DNA from: Isachenkonia alkalipeptolytica
GTDB taxonomy: Bacteria > Bacillota > Clostridia > Peptostreptococcales > T1SED10-28
DNA: 64,000 nt
Assembly (NCBI RefSeq): GCF_009910325.1
Contig: NZ_SUMG01000010.1
Span: forward strand, 26,213-90,212
Reading direction: 5' to 3'
Position numbers and translations under genes: made by a program. Within the stretch, counting starts at the first letter, position 1. The number at the start of each line of letters is the position of its first letter. The notes under the pieces were generated by a model. It made no database searches, had not been told where the DNA came from, and was given only the letters and a program-made list of their open reading frames with translations. Shown piece by piece: positions 51,353 to 60,277 of the stretch.

Positions 51353-52585
51353 ATGAAAAATAATTTGGAGAAATACGCGGAACTGCTGGTGCGAACCGGC
51401 ATCAACATCCAAGAGGACCAGATTTTAGTCATCAACAGCCCCATCGAATGTGCGGACTTCGCCAGACTGGCCAGTGTAAAGGCCTACGAATCCGGAGCCC
51501 GGGATGTGGTGATTCGATGGATTGACGAAAAGTCCACGAAAATTCGCTTTGATATGGCCAAGGACGAAGTATTCGATGAGTTCCCGGAATGGGTGAAGGT
51601 TATGCTGGAGGGATACGCCAAAAAAGGCGCGGCCTTTTTAAGTATTGCCGCCTCGGATCCGGAACTGATGAAGGACGTGGACCCGAAAAGAATGAGCCGC
51701 CAGCAAAAAGTGATGAGTCAAGGCCTGGAGTATTACCGTACCCGAATGATGACGAACCAGAACGTATGGTGCGTGGCCTCCATTCCCACAGCGGCCTGGG
51801 CTAAAAAAGTATTTCCCGAGGTTTCCGAAGAGGTCGCCTTGGATAAGCTCTGGGAGGCGATTTATAAAGCGGTGCGGGTGGACCAACCGGATCCCGTTGC
51901 TGCTTGGGAAGAGCACCAACAAAATCTGAATCAGCGGTTGGATTTCTTAAACAACCATCATTTTAAGGCCCTCCGCTACGAAAATGCAGCGGGTACCGAT
52001 GTGACCTTAGAGCTTCCTGAAGATCACCGATGGGTGGGGGGCGGAGACCAAGGCCCCCACGGCAAAGTCTTCTTTGCCAACATGCCCACGGAGGAGGTAT
52101 TTACCCTGCCCAAGGCCGACGGCGTGGACGGCACCGTTGTGAGCTCCATGCCCCTGAATTACAACGGCAATTTAATCGAAGACTTCCGCTTCACCTTCGC
52201 CAAGGGAAAAGTAGTGGACTTTGATGCCCGCAAAGGAAAGGAAGTGCTCCGGGAGCTCCTGGATACCGATGAAGGCGCCAAACACTTAGGGGAAATCGCC
52301 TTGGTTCCCTATGATTCTCCCATCTCCAACCAACAAATCCTGTTTTATAATACCCTGTTTGATGAAAACGCCTCCTGCCACTTTGCCCTGGGAAAAGCCT
52401 ACCCCAGTTGTATTAAGGGCGGAGATGACCTGTCCAAGGAAGACTTGAAGGCGAAAGGGGCCAACGATTCCCTGACCCATGTGGACTTTATGATCGGCAC
52501 CGAGGATCTGAAGATTTTCGGCATCACGGAAAAAGGGGAAGAGGTTCCCGTATTTGACCAGGGGAATTTTGTAAGCTTTTCCTAG
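51353..52585 (+). CDS. M29 family aminopeptidase (AmpS/PepS type)
   Basis: A 410-residue metallo-aminopeptidase. Conserved M29 segments are YENAAGTDVTLELPEDHRW, NMPTEEVFTLP and NAS-CHFALGKAYPSC with metal-binding residues, ending in THVDFMIGTEDL. It releases N-terminal residues from peptides, complementing PepF nearby. Ribosome site AAAGGAGG, seven bases before ATG. Confidence 0.94.
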   Translation: MKNNLEKYAELLVRTGINIQEDQILVINSPIECADFARLASVKAYESGARDVVIRWIDEKSTKIRFDMAKDEVFDEFPEWVKVMLEGYAKKGAAFLSIAASDPELMKDVDPKRMSRQQKVMSQGLEYYRTRMMTNQNVWCVASIPTAAWAKKVFPEVSEEVALDKLWEAIYKAVRVDQPDPVAAWEEHQQNLNQRLDFLNNHHFKALRYENAAGTDVTLELPEDHRWVGGGDQGPHGKVFFANMPTEEVFTLPKADGVDGTVVSSMPLNYNGNLIEDFRFTFAKGKVVDFDARKGKEVLRELLDTDEGAKHLGEIALVPYDSPISNQQILFYNTLFDENASCHFALGKAYPSCIKGGDDLSKEDLKAKGANDSLTHVDFMIGTEDLKIFGITEKGEEVPVFDQGNFVSFS

Positions 52586-52644
52586 CGTAAATTTTTGATT
52601 TTACAACCTTTGGATTTTGCAACCTTTTCCTCCGGCTCCTACAA

Positions 52645-52698
52645 TAAAAAAACCACGGCCCCTTGTCTTCAGGACAGGGCGGCGGTGGTTTTTTTTCT
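52645..52698. terminator. bidirectional terminator between M29 peptidase and EamA genes
   Basis: A long hairpin AAACCAC...CCTTGTC / GACAGGG...GTGGTTT with A-run and T-run; it includes the last codons of the minus-strand EamA gene. Confidence 0.8.
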
Positions 52699-53571
52699 TT
52701 GAAAGCTGTCTTTGATAAAAATATACAGGCCCAAAAGGATAATCCCGGCACTGATGAGCTGGGCTTGGCTGGGAACCTCCCGGAGGATTAAAAACCCCAG
52801 CATCGTGGCTCCGATAGGCTCTCCCAACAGTGCCACGGATACTTTATTGGCCTCCACGTATTTTAAGGCCCAGTTAAAGACGGTATGGCCACCGATGGTG
52901 GAAAATACCGCAAGACCGATAAATATCAAATAATCATTTCCCGAATAGCCGGTTAAGGGGGTCTGCCCTAGGAGATTGGCCGCCAGCAGGGTAACACTAC
53001 AGCTTCCATAGGCGAGGTATACATAGTCCAGATTGCCCACGGTTTTTCGAAGTCCCCGACCCAGCAGCACATATACGGAAGCAAAGGCCCCTCCCAGTAC
53101 CGCCAGTAGATCCCCGTAAAAATGCCCGCCACCGCCGATGAAGTCGGAAAGTCCGATAAAGGCACTGCCCAAAATGGCAATTCCCATACCCACAATTTGC
53201 CCCCGGCGGAGGCGTTCCTTATAAAAGAAGTATCCCAGGGTGGCGGTAAATAAGGGCTGCAGGCTTACCAGCACCGTAGAGGAAGCAATGGTGGTGTGTT
53301 TTAGGGATTCGATCCATGCGGCAAAATGGAGGGCCAGAAAAAATCCGCTAAGGAGGGCCAGGGCAATGCCCCGCCTTCCAATGATTTTTAGGGGAAGGCC
53401 GCCTTTTTTTATCACCAGAGGGGTGAACAGTAAAAAGGTGAACACCATTCGATACATGGCAATGACCGTTGAGGGGGCCTCCGTGGAGCGGATCAGAACC
53501 GCGGAGACGGAGACACCCAGTATGCCAAGACCCATAATTAAGTAAACTTTTCCCAGTGCTTTGTCTTCCAT
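52669..53571 (-). CDS. EamA/DMT family transporter
   Basis: A 300-residue protein with ten predicted helices in two EamA repeats (GVSVSAVLIRSTEAPSTVIAMYR in the first, LGEPIGATMLGFLILREVPS in the second). Substrate unknown. ATG 53571 follows GAAGGAGGGG; an upstream extension to 53661 lacks a ribosome site and is hydrophilic. Confidence 0.9.
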   Translation of the reverse strand: MEDKALGKVYLIMGLGILGVSVSAVLIRSTEAPSTVIAMYRMVFTFLLFTPLVIKKGGLPLKIIGRRGIALALLSGFFLALHFAAWIESLKHTTIASSTVLVSLQPLFTATLGYFFYKERLRRGQIVGMGIAILGSAFIGLSDFIGGGGHFYGDLLAVLGGAFASVYVLLGRGLRKTVGNLDYVYLAYGSCSVTLLAANLLGQTPLTGYSGNDYLIFIGLAVFSTIGGHTVFNWALKYVEANKVSVALLGEPIGATMLGFLILREVPSQAQLISAGIILLGLYIFIKDSFQRKKTTAALS

Positions 53572-53708
53572 TTCCTTCCCCTCCTTCTTTCCCTGCTCCG
53601 GGATTTTCATCCCGAAAATGTTCCCGGATTTGTTTGCTTTCCAAAGGCTTTTGGTATACACTGTTACAGAAATAATTGCTTATGAAAACTATGTAAAGGA
53701 CGTTTGCT

Positions 53709-54425
53709 ATGAAGAGACCATTATTTTTACAAGGATTACAACAGGGCATTCCCATTGCTCTGGGCTACCTTCCCATTGCCATCGCCTTTGGCCTTTTGAC
53801 CGCCTCCGAAGGCCTTCCCTACCTTACGGGTATCATGATGTCCCTAACCGTATTTGCCGGGGCCAGCCAGTTTGTGGCGGTGAATTTGATGTCCCTGGGG
53901 GCTGCGGCGGGAGAGATCATCCTGACCACTTTTATTTTAAATTTTCGACATTTTTTAATGAGCGCATCCCTTTCCCAGCGCCTGGAGGAGAGTACCCCTA
54001 AGCTTTTTCGAAGTATTTTATCCTTCGGGATCACCGATGAAACCTTTTCCCTGGCCTCGGTGATCGATCTTGATGAAAATAAGAAGCTTTCCTTTTCCTT
54101 TTTGCTCGGGCCCATGGTGATCTCCTTTACCGCCTGGAACGCCGGCACCTGGGTGGGCTTGTTTATGGGCAACATCCTGCCGGAAATGTTACAAAACAGT
54201 ATGGGCATTGCCCTTTATGTAATGTTTATCGGTTTGCTGGTACCCTCCATGAAAGGTTCCCTGCCCATCGTGGTGGTGGCGCTGAGCGCAATGCTTACCC
54301 ACAGTGCCATAACCTTTATTCCCTGGGTCCCCGGTTTTTCCACGGGATGGAATATTATTCTTTCCACTATGGTGGGGGCCTTCCTGGGCACCATTCTGTT
54401 TCCGAAGGAGGATCTTTATGAATAA
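53709..54425 (+). CDS. azlC: AzlC family branched-chain amino acid exporter, large subunit
   Basis: A 238-residue membrane protein of the AzlC family: GIPIALGYLPIAIAFGLLTASEG, VFAGASQFVAVNLM and NFRHFLMSASLSQRL. With AzlD it exports branched-chain amino acids or analogues. Its end overlaps azlD by eight bases. Confidence 0.93.
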   Translation: MKRPLFLQGLQQGIPIALGYLPIAIAFGLLTASEGLPYLTGIMMSLTVFAGASQFVAVNLMSLGAAAGEIILTTFILNFRHFLMSASLSQRLEESTPKLFRSILSFGITDETFSLASVIDLDENKKLSFSFLLGPMVISFTAWNAGTWVGLFMGNILPEMLQNSMGIALYVMFIGLLVPSMKGSLPIVVVALSAMLTHSAITFIPWVPGFSTGWNIILSTMVGAFLGTILFPKEDLYE

Positions 54426-54723
54426 TACCCTGTTAATCGTCCTCGGCATGGCGATTGTAACCTACATCCCTCGAATGCTTCCCATGGTCCTGTTGCAAAA
54501 GCTTCGCCTTCAGCCTTATATCAAGCGCTTTTTAAGCTTTATTCCCTTTGCCGCTTTGGGAGCCCTGATTTTTCCGGAAATTCTTTTTTCCACGGAGAGC
54601 CTGCCCTCCTCCTTGGTCGGCGGCCTCCTGGCTGTGGTTGTGGCCCTTTATTCTAAAAATCTGATCCTGATCGTCCTCAGCGGAATTCTCGGAAGCTTTC
54701 TCTATCAATTATTATTTTTGTAG
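54418..54723 (+). CDS. azlD: AzlD family branched-chain amino acid transport protein, small subunit
   Basis: A 101-residue protein with about four helices and the family start ATYIPRMLP-like VTYIPRMLPMVLL, then FIPFAALGALIFPEIL. Partner of AzlC. A strong terminator follows. Confidence 0.92.
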   Translation: MNNTLLIVLGMAIVTYIPRMLPMVLLQKLRLQPYIKRFLSFIPFAALGALIFPEILFSTESLPSSLVGGLLAVVVALYSKNLILIVLSGILGSFLYQLLFL

Positions 54724-54780
54724 CCCTATTTTACCTAGCGCTTTTGGGTGTAGCACTATTTTGCCCCCAACATCTTCCGC

Positions 54781-54807
54781 CCCCCTATTTACTATAGGGG
54801 GTTTTTT
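54781..54807 (+). terminator. terminator of azlCD
   Basis: CCCCCTAT / ATAGGGGG hairpin with six T. Confidence 0.88.
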
Positions 54808-54813
54808 GCGACA

Positions 54814-54888
54814 TGATTCCGAGCACAGGCATGATAATCCGAGCACAGGCATGATAATCCGAGCACAGGCATGATTATCCGAGCCCGG
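54814..54888. repeat. 20-bp tandem repeats
   Basis: CCGAGCACAGGCATGATAAT in three near-identical copies plus a partial fourth, between the azlD terminator and the HD-GYP gene stop. Confidence 0.85.
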
Positions 54889-54893
54889 CCTAC

Positions 54894-55952
54894 TTAAAGG
54901 GTATTTATGATCACCCGGTTCTTCTCCCGTAGCAGATCAATTTTCTCCCCCTTATCCTTTCCCCGAATAACCTTCACCACCGGCCTTGAAAAGAAGCTGG
55001 AATGCACCTCCACTACCGCCGCAACATTTCCGTCACTCAGCTCCACTAAGGTGTTTACGGGGTAAGGGTTCACGTTTCGAATAAAAATCCGGGTAAGTTC
55101 CGGGTCAAACACCGACCCGCCCCCACCCATAATGTATTCCAGGGCTTCGGCTACGGGCATTGCTTTCTTGTAATGGCGATCAGAAATAATGGAATCATAC
55201 TTATTGGCCACGGCGATGATTCTTCCGTAAAGATGAATTTCTGTTCCTTTTTTGCCGGCGGGATACCCGGAACCGTCATACTGTTCATGATGATCCAAAA
55301 TCCCCATTCTTGTGGTGGCTTCCACATTTAACTTATCCCGTAAAAACTCAAATCCCTTTTTCGGGTGTTCCTTTATTTGCTCAAATTCCTCCGGGGTTAA
55401 GGGGCCTTCTTTTTTCATGATCTCCGTAGGCATAAACAGCAATCCGATGTCATGGAGCAGTGCCCCCAGGGCCACTTTCCCCACTTCCGTTTTGTTCAGT
55501 CCCAAACCAACGGCCAGGATCACACTGTGAATCATCACATTTACCGAGTGCTGATAGAGTCCCCGGTTGATGTTTTTCATATCCACCAATTCCACGACGA
55601 CTTCTTTTTGATTAAAGAGCTCGTCCACCACGGTGGACACTTCCGCTCGTAAAATGCTCATATTGGCTTCTGCCCGCTTCGGGTCTTCTCCTTCGATGGC
55701 TTTTGTGAATTTGCGAAGATCATTGATGGCCTTTTGCCGGATCTCCGGTCTTATTACATCCTCCAGTTCGTATTCCATAGTGTCTTCCCATATATATACA
55801 CTGGCGTACCCGGATTCTTGCAGCTTTTTGATGATGAAAGGGGAGATATACACCCCTTTTCGAAGCAGGATGTCTCCTTTTTCCGTATACAACGTTTGTC
55901 CTAAAATTTGCCCGGGATGCAGTTCCTTGATCGCTTTAATTCTCATAGTCAT
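54894..55952 (-). CDS. HD-GYP domain protein (probable cyclic-di-GMP phosphodiesterase)
   Basis: A 352-residue cytoplasmic protein. A DUF3391-like N-terminal region (about 1-100) precedes an HD-GYP domain with HSVNVMIHSV, LLHDIGLLFMP and HHEQYDGSGYP. The GYP residues and HD metal ligands are intact, so c-di-GMP hydrolysis is plausible. The C-terminal 50 residues (NTLVELSDGNVAAVVEV) form a small extra beta-rich part common in clostridial members. Confidence 0.93.
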   Translation of the reverse strand: MTMRIKAIKELHPGQILGQTLYTEKGDILLRKGVYISPFIIKKLQESGYASVYIWEDTMEYELEDVIRPEIRQKAINDLRKFTKAIEGEDPKRAEANMSILRAEVSTVVDELFNQKEVVVELVDMKNINRGLYQHSVNVMIHSVILAVGLGLNKTEVGKVALGALLHDIGLLFMPTEIMKKEGPLTPEEFEQIKEHPKKGFEFLRDKLNVEATTRMGILDHHEQYDGSGYPAGKKGTEIHLYGRIIAVANKYDSIISDRHYKKAMPVAEALEYIMGGGGSVFDPELTRIFIRNVNPYPVNTLVELSDGNVAAVVEVHSSFFSRPVVKVIRGKDKGEKIDLLREKNRVIINTL

Positions 55953-56065
55953 GCGACAATTCCTTGTCTTCCTCCTTTATCTTTCATGATAATCCTTTAC
56001 AGGCTTCTTCCAAAGATTCATTTTACCATAGGGAATCCGAAATGGAAATGCTCCTCACAAAGGAA

Positions 56066-56722
56066 TTATTCCGACAATCCCCGAATATTCTTTTTGATCT
56101 TATTAAGCCAGATACTGTAACTGGAGTACAACAGGAAAAAAGACATAATAATCGAACCCACAGGATCAAAATAAAGGGACAGGGGGTAGGCTTCAAAAAT
56201 TCTGCTGGAGGACAGGATGATGATCAGGGTCACATCCATCAGGGCCTTGGCTCTGTATAGCTTCCACTGGGCATAAAAGATGGAAGAGGCTTCTTTTTTT
56301 GCCAAGGCTCGATTCTTCCACCAAAAACTTCCGTTCACCAGAATTCCCAGAATGCCGATGATCATCGCCGCCCAAATTTCCCCCAGGGGCTGGGGATCCT
56401 GTAACTGCCTAAGGGCATTTAAAAAAATTACGAAAAAGGAGATGGCCATAACCCCCATTACTCCCCGGGCGGCATAGCCTTCCAGCTTTTTTGTGTCAAT
56501 TTCCTTAACGCCCTCTTCACTTTTAAGAATTTTTTTATAGATCAGCCAGTTTGAAAAGAGCACCATTAACTCCAGGGTCCTTCGAAAGAAATCCGCTAAG
56601 ACCGAAACCGAACCGGATTGGTAAAAAGCAAATCCTGTTACTAAGGGAGCGCTGGCACTGATCATCCATGCAGCACGTAAGGTTCGTTCTTTTTCTTTTT
56701 TCAACCCTTGATATTTACTCAT
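56066..56722 (-). CDS. cation-diffusion-facilitator-like membrane protein with altered metal sites
   Basis: A 218-residue protein with six predicted helices and CDF-like helix 2 (SGSVSVLADFFRRTLELMVL), helix 5 region (YRAKALMDVTLIIILSS) and DPVGSIIMSFFLLYSS. In active CDF transporters helices 2 and 5 carry HxxxD or DxxxD; here the matching positions read RRTLE and KALMD, so His is absent. The C-terminal cytoplasmic domain is also lacking. It could have lost zinc transport or use another cation. Confidence 0.7.
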   Translation of the reverse strand: MSKYQGLKKEKERTLRAAWMISASAPLVTGFAFYQSGSVSVLADFFRRTLELMVLFSNWLIYKKILKSEEGVKEIDTKKLEGYAARGVMGVMAISFFVIFLNALRQLQDPQPLGEIWAAMIIGILGILVNGSFWWKNRALAKKEASSIFYAQWKLYRAKALMDVTLIIILSSSRIFEAYPLSLYFDPVGSIIMSFFLLYSSYSIWLNKIKKNIRGLSE

Positions 56723-56747
56723 TTGGCTCCCTCAATTTCCTAAGATT

Positions 56748-57476
56748 TTAATAAAATACCAATACTCCGTTAATAACGGCGTAAGCTAACAAAGTAATGC
56801 CGATGGGAATTGTCACCGTATCCAGTCCCCTTTTAGACATTAATTCAATAACCCCTCCCGCAAGCCCTAATAAGAGGGCGATCCCGATACTCACCCCTAA
56901 GGGAAAGGCGTAAAAAATCAGTAAAATAACCAGGTTTGCCAAAGTCGTGGAAAGCACAAAGGCTTGAAACCCCTCCCGAGTTTTATCCCGATCAAAGTGC
57001 TTATACTGAAATTTTTTTCTGCCGTAAAATCGTCCCACAAGGGCGGCCAAAGCATCGCCGAAACACCAGGTCATCGTTCCGAACAGGATGAAATGTTTAT
57101 GATCCTCTCCTCCTATGCCCCAAAAAGTGATGATCAAAAAGGAATAGACCAGCACCACATAGAGGATCTGTTCCCGGATTTTAGCATCTTCTTTTCTCCG
57201 TTCCTTGCGAAACCTTTTCATAAAATCGGTATCTTCAATCATAAACACGATCCCATAGGCCACGATGAAAAAAACCACTACGGTTCCCAATGCGCTTTTC
57301 CAGCCGGGAAATACATAAAGCAGGATTACCATGGAGGCAATGCCGAAGATATGATATACCTTCCTGATAATTTCCGGATGGATACGGAGCAGCCTTCCAA
57401 TCACCCCTGTGGATAGACCGAAGACAAGAAAATACCCTATAAAAATTCCAATGGCAACTTCCACTCGTTCCGTCAT
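56748..57476 (-). CDS. phosphatidate cytidylyltransferase / dolichol-phytol kinase family membrane protein
   Basis: A 242-residue membrane protein with about seven helices and the signature WCFGDALAALVGRFYGRKKF. RKVYHIFGI lies near the N-terminus, as in the SEC59/VTE5/CDP-diglyceride synthetase superfamily. The exact lipid substrate is unknown. ATG 57476 follows GGAAGG. It lies 14 bases after the DUF368 gene, which may point to a shared lipid-carrier role. Confidence 0.82.
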   Translation of the reverse strand: MTERVEVAIGIFIGYFLVFGLSTGVIGRLLRIHPEIIRKVYHIFGIASMVILLYVFPGWKSALGTVVVFFIVAYGIVFMIEDTDFMKRFRKERRKEDAKIREQILYVVLVYSFLIITFWGIGGEDHKHFILFGTMTWCFGDALAALVGRFYGRKKFQYKHFDRDKTREGFQAFVLSTTLANLVILLIFYAFPLGVSIGIALLLGLAGGVIELMSKRGLDTVTIPIGITLLAYAVINGVLVFY

Positions 57477-57490
57477 AGTGTCCTTCCTTT

Positions 57491-58252
57491 CTAGGCGGCG
57501 GTTTTTCGGTCTCCATAGAACCAAACCAGACCGAAGCCTACCACAAATAGAATTGCAACGCCGATTGTAAACTGAAAGGGAATGATGGCTCGGGCAGAGC
57601 CGGCAATCAACCCTGAAAAGGTGTAGGCGATGACTTTCCGATTTTTCATATACAGCTTTTCCAGTCCCCGGGCTAAAACAAAGATTCCCAGCAGGCCGCT
57701 GGCCCCCATAATGGATAACTGGAAGAACTGGAAGTTTCCTAAGTAAAACAGGGCGTCATCATAAATCCCCGCAAGAATCATGACCCCGCTGCCGGGCAGT
57801 CCGGGGATAATCATGGTAGCACTGGCCAGGGCCCCTCCGATGATCAACCGTAAATAGGAGGCGGACTCCCCGGGATCCACCAGCTCGATGGGCTCTCCCG
57901 CCATCAGGTATCCGAGGATAAAGCCCCCCATCAGCAAGGCGATGAACTTGGGATTTTTGGTGCCCTGCCCCTTTAAAATCGGCCGGATGGAAGCCAGCAG
58001 GCAACCCAGCAAAAAGGCTACACTGAGATCCCGGAACTGATCAAATACATAGCTCAGCAGCAATCCTCCGATAAATACCCCCAGGGTTAATCCCAACAAT
58101 AGGGGGATATAGGGTTTCAGGTTTAATCGGGCCAAATCCCGGATGATTTTTTCGTATAAACCGAGCACCAGAAAAACCGTGCCGCCGCTCATCCCGGGAA
58201 GCACAATGATAATGCCGATAAGAATACCTTTTCCTAATAATTCCATGGTCAT
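57491..58252 (-). CDS. DUF368 membrane protein (undecaprenyl-phosphate translocase type)
   Basis: A 253-residue polytopic protein with DUF368 signatures: GIIIVLPGMSGGTVFLVLGLYE and the internal repeat TMIIPGLPGSGVMILAGIYDD. DUF368 proteins (PopT) were recently linked to recycling of the lipid carrier undecaprenyl phosphate. ATG 58252 overlaps the stop of the YqeB-like gene (ATGA); the longer frame to 58360 overlaps that gene. Confidence 0.9.
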   Translation of the reverse strand: MTMELLGKGILIGIIIVLPGMSGGTVFLVLGLYEKIIRDLARLNLKPYIPLLLGLTLGVFIGGLLLSYVFDQFRDLSVAFLLGCLLASIRPILKGQGTKNPKFIALLMGGFILGYLMAGEPIELVDPGESASYLRLIIGGALASATMIIPGLPGSGVMILAGIYDDALFYLGNFQFFQLSIMGASGLLGIFVLARGLEKLYMKNRKVIAYTFSGLIAGSARAIIPFQFTIGVAILFVVGFGLVWFYGDRKTAA

Positions 58253-58587
58253 CCGCCCTGTCTTTCTTTTTTGTTCAGCAGGTGTGAAATTCCCTCCAGC
58301 ACGGCTCCGGAGATGGTTCTTCCCTTGTCGGAAATCACGGGAATGATTCCCTTTTTGCATAACTCCAGCACCTCTTTGGGGTTTTCCTTTGCCGCCTTTT
58401 TCCCCACAACCCCTTCAATCACCACTTCCCCTTGGTAAAGGGCCTCGGAAAAGGATCCCTTCCGGCGGATACTCAAGGGCCGTTCCCGCTCTGTAATAAT
58501 GACGGGAAAGCCGGACTGTACCAGTCGATGGGCCACGGCGCTTCCCAGATCCCCTCCGCTTTTAATGATCACAATTTCCGAGAACAT
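58249..58587 (-). CDS. shortened YqeB/EF2563-type selenium-dependent molybdenum hydroxylase accessory protein
   Basis: A 112-residue protein whose sequence VIIKSGGDLGSAVAHRLVQSGFPV then SIRRKGSFSEALYQGEVVIEG matches the N-terminal nucleotide-binding part of YqeB/EF2563 proteins, which are usually around 260 residues. The C-terminal half is absent and the product ends in a short unrelated tail. ATG 58587 follows GAGAGGCGAGGG and the frame before it belongs to the mocA gene. Gene order yqeC-mocA-yqeB supports the assignment. Confidence 0.75.
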   Translation of the reverse strand: MFSEIVIIKSGGDLGSAVAHRLVQSGFPVIITERERPLSIRRKGSFSEALYQGEVVIEGVVGKKAAKENPKEVLELCKKGIIPVISDKGRTISGAVLEGISHLLNKKERQGG

Positions 58588-58588
58588 A

Positions 58589-59218
58589 CTACCCTCGCCT
58601 CTCTGCATCAATTTCGCAAATCTTTTCGTAATCTTCGATGGTATCCATATCTTCCCCGACCTTCGGATCCTCGATGGGCAGGAAAATGGTTTGGTCCTGA
58701 TTTTCATCAATGATACTGCGGCCCCCTTTATCTCCGGAAACCCCCAGTAAATCCAAACGGTATTTCCCCGGAAATAGAATGGGCATCCCCCGATTTCCCT
58801 GATAGGTGGGCACCACGATGTGCTCCGGCTGTTCCATGAAGGTATCCACAATGCGGTCGATGACCTCCGGCTTCAGAAAGGGCTGGTCCGCCACAAAAAA
58901 CATATAGCCCCGGGACTTTGGATGGCTTTCGTACATCCCGGTTTTCACGGATTCGCTCTGTCCTTTTTCGGGATGGGGATTGTATACCGGTTTTATCTCC
59001 CGGGGAGAGGCTTCCCCTTCCTCTTTTTCCCCCTCGTATTCCCTGATTACTTCCAGAACAGCGGGGTCACTGTATACCACAATCAACTTTTCCAGCTTGG
59101 ACGCTTCAATAATTTTTAAGGTTCGTTTGATCAGCGGGGTATTATCAATACACATCAGCAGTTTATTAACTCCCATTCTACGGGATAAGCCTGCAGCCAT
59201 TACGATACCGGTAACCAT
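58589..59218 (-). CDS. molybdenum cofactor cytidylyltransferase-type nucleotidyltransferase (MocA/MobA-like)
   Basis: A 209-residue NTP-transferase with VMAAGLSRRMGVNKLL and the metal-binding FFVADQPFLKPE segment, followed by FPGKYR and the GDKGGRSII segment. Such proteins make dinucleotide forms of molybdopterin for xanthine dehydrogenase-type enzymes. It sits between yqeC- and yqeB-like genes and its stop nearly touches the latter's start. Confidence 0.9.
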   Translation of the reverse strand: MVTGIVMAAGLSRRMGVNKLLMCIDNTPLIKRTLKIIEASKLEKLIVVYSDPAVLEVIREYEGEKEEGEASPREIKPVYNPHPEKGQSESVKTGMYESHPKSRGYMFFVADQPFLKPEVIDRIVDTFMEQPEHIVVPTYQGNRGMPILFPGKYRLDLLGVSGDKGGRSIIDENQDQTIFLPIEDPKVGEDMDTIEDYEKICEIDAERRG

Positions 59219-59270
59219 ATACTTCCTCCTTTACACCGTGGCACCTGCTTTTCCACGGTTGTTCATATTA

Positions 59271-60047
59271 TTAAACCTTCTTCTTGTTTTCATAGTCATA
59301 CAATTCCTCTTCCTTTAGGCTCGTTACCATAAAAGGGATAGAAAGACTCTTCCCCAGGGCCCGGGCCCCTTTTCGGATTTTCAAATCCTCGCATTGATTC
59401 AACAGCAATAGGGGTTTTGCTCCGGGAGGGATGCCTTTAAAGAGCCCTTTTTCATGAACAATCAGTCGCCGTAAGACCTGCTCATCGATCCGGTCCCCCG
59501 GTTTGGTGCCGGTGATTTCCGTAAAGTTTTCCAATCGGTGGACATTCCCTTCATGGACGGGCTTTCCCAGGGACTGCATGCCGATGACCCCGATGAACAC
59601 CGTGGTCTCTTTCGGAACCACCGGTTCCCCCTCCCTCGGCGCTTTCAGATTCTTACCCTTTGCCCCGTCCGCCTCCACCAAAATCCAGGAAAAGGCTGCC
59701 TGCCGCCATAGATCATCCACCGCTTCCGGCTCCACCCCCTGGAGCTTTCCCTGGGAGTCGGTTCGGCTTCCCCACACCACAATTTCCCCGACCTGTTCCG
59801 GGGAATCCCCTGTCCCCGAGGCGTCCAGCAGGCTCTTTGTATCTCCGGTGTGGCATAGATCGTAGTCTTTTTCCCCCGGCTGATAAATCGCCGTGGTGGT
59901 TGTGATCAATACCCTTTTTCCCAGGGCCTTTAACTCTTTTGCCAGGGCAAACATGGTGCCGGTTTTCCCTCCGGCCCCCACAATGGTTACCAATCCCTTG
60001 GAACCTTTAGGTTTTAAGGGGTCTATCAGTGCTTTTGATATGAGCAT
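59271..60047 (-). CDS. yqeC: putative selenium-dependent hydroxylase accessory protein YqeC
   Basis: A 258-residue P-loop-like protein with VTIVGAGGKTGTMFALAKEL, LITTTTAI, LVEADGAKGKNLKAPREGEPV and GVIGMQSLGKP, all typical of YqeC. YqeB/YqeC/MocA accompany selenium-dependent molybdenum hydroxylases (for example purine-degrading enzymes), but no hydroxylase gene is in the window. ATG 60047 follows GGAGGAG; the longer frame to 60236 runs into a REP-like repeat. Confidence 0.88.
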   Translation of the reverse strand: MLISKALIDPLKPKGSKGLVTIVGAGGKTGTMFALAKELKALGKRVLITTTTAIYQPGEKDYDLCHTGDTKSLLDASGTGDSPEQVGEIVVWGSRTDSQGKLQGVEPEAVDDLWRQAAFSWILVEADGAKGKNLKAPREGEPVVPKETTVFIGVIGMQSLGKPVHEGNVHRLENFTEITGTKPGDRIDEQVLRRLIVHEKGLFKGIPPGAKPLLLLNQCEDLKIRKGARALGKSLSIPFMVTSLKEEELYDYENKKKV

Positions 60048-60186
60048 TTTTCTCCTCCTACAGTTGCGCCCGCCTTGGATTTTGTCAAGAGGGGTACTAC
60101 CTAAAAAAATTATATGTATTTCGAATATTATACCATATTTCCCCGGTACCTGCCTTGTGAAATCCCGACAAAATCCCGACAAAAGG

Positions 60187-60263
60187 AAAAAGTGTACCAG
60201 GGGGTCGGACCCTGTGGTACAAAAAAAATGTACCACAAGGTCCGACCCCCTGGTACACTTTTT
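60187..60263. repeat. REP-like palindrome pair (GTGTACCAGGGGGTCGGACC family)
   Basis: AAAAAGTGTACCAGGGGGTC...CTGTGGTACA, A-run, TGTACCACAAGG...CCCCTGGTACACTTTTT, the same layout as 19645-19723 with small differences. It lies in the spacer between the DUF4015 gene and yqeC on the same strand. Confidence 0.88.
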
Positions 60264-60277
60264 GGTTCATGCTTTAT

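Noticed and set aside
59271..60236. YqeC starting at 60236
   Set aside because: The extra 63 codons translate a REP-like palindrome; GGAGGAG before ATG 60047 is the real initiation site.
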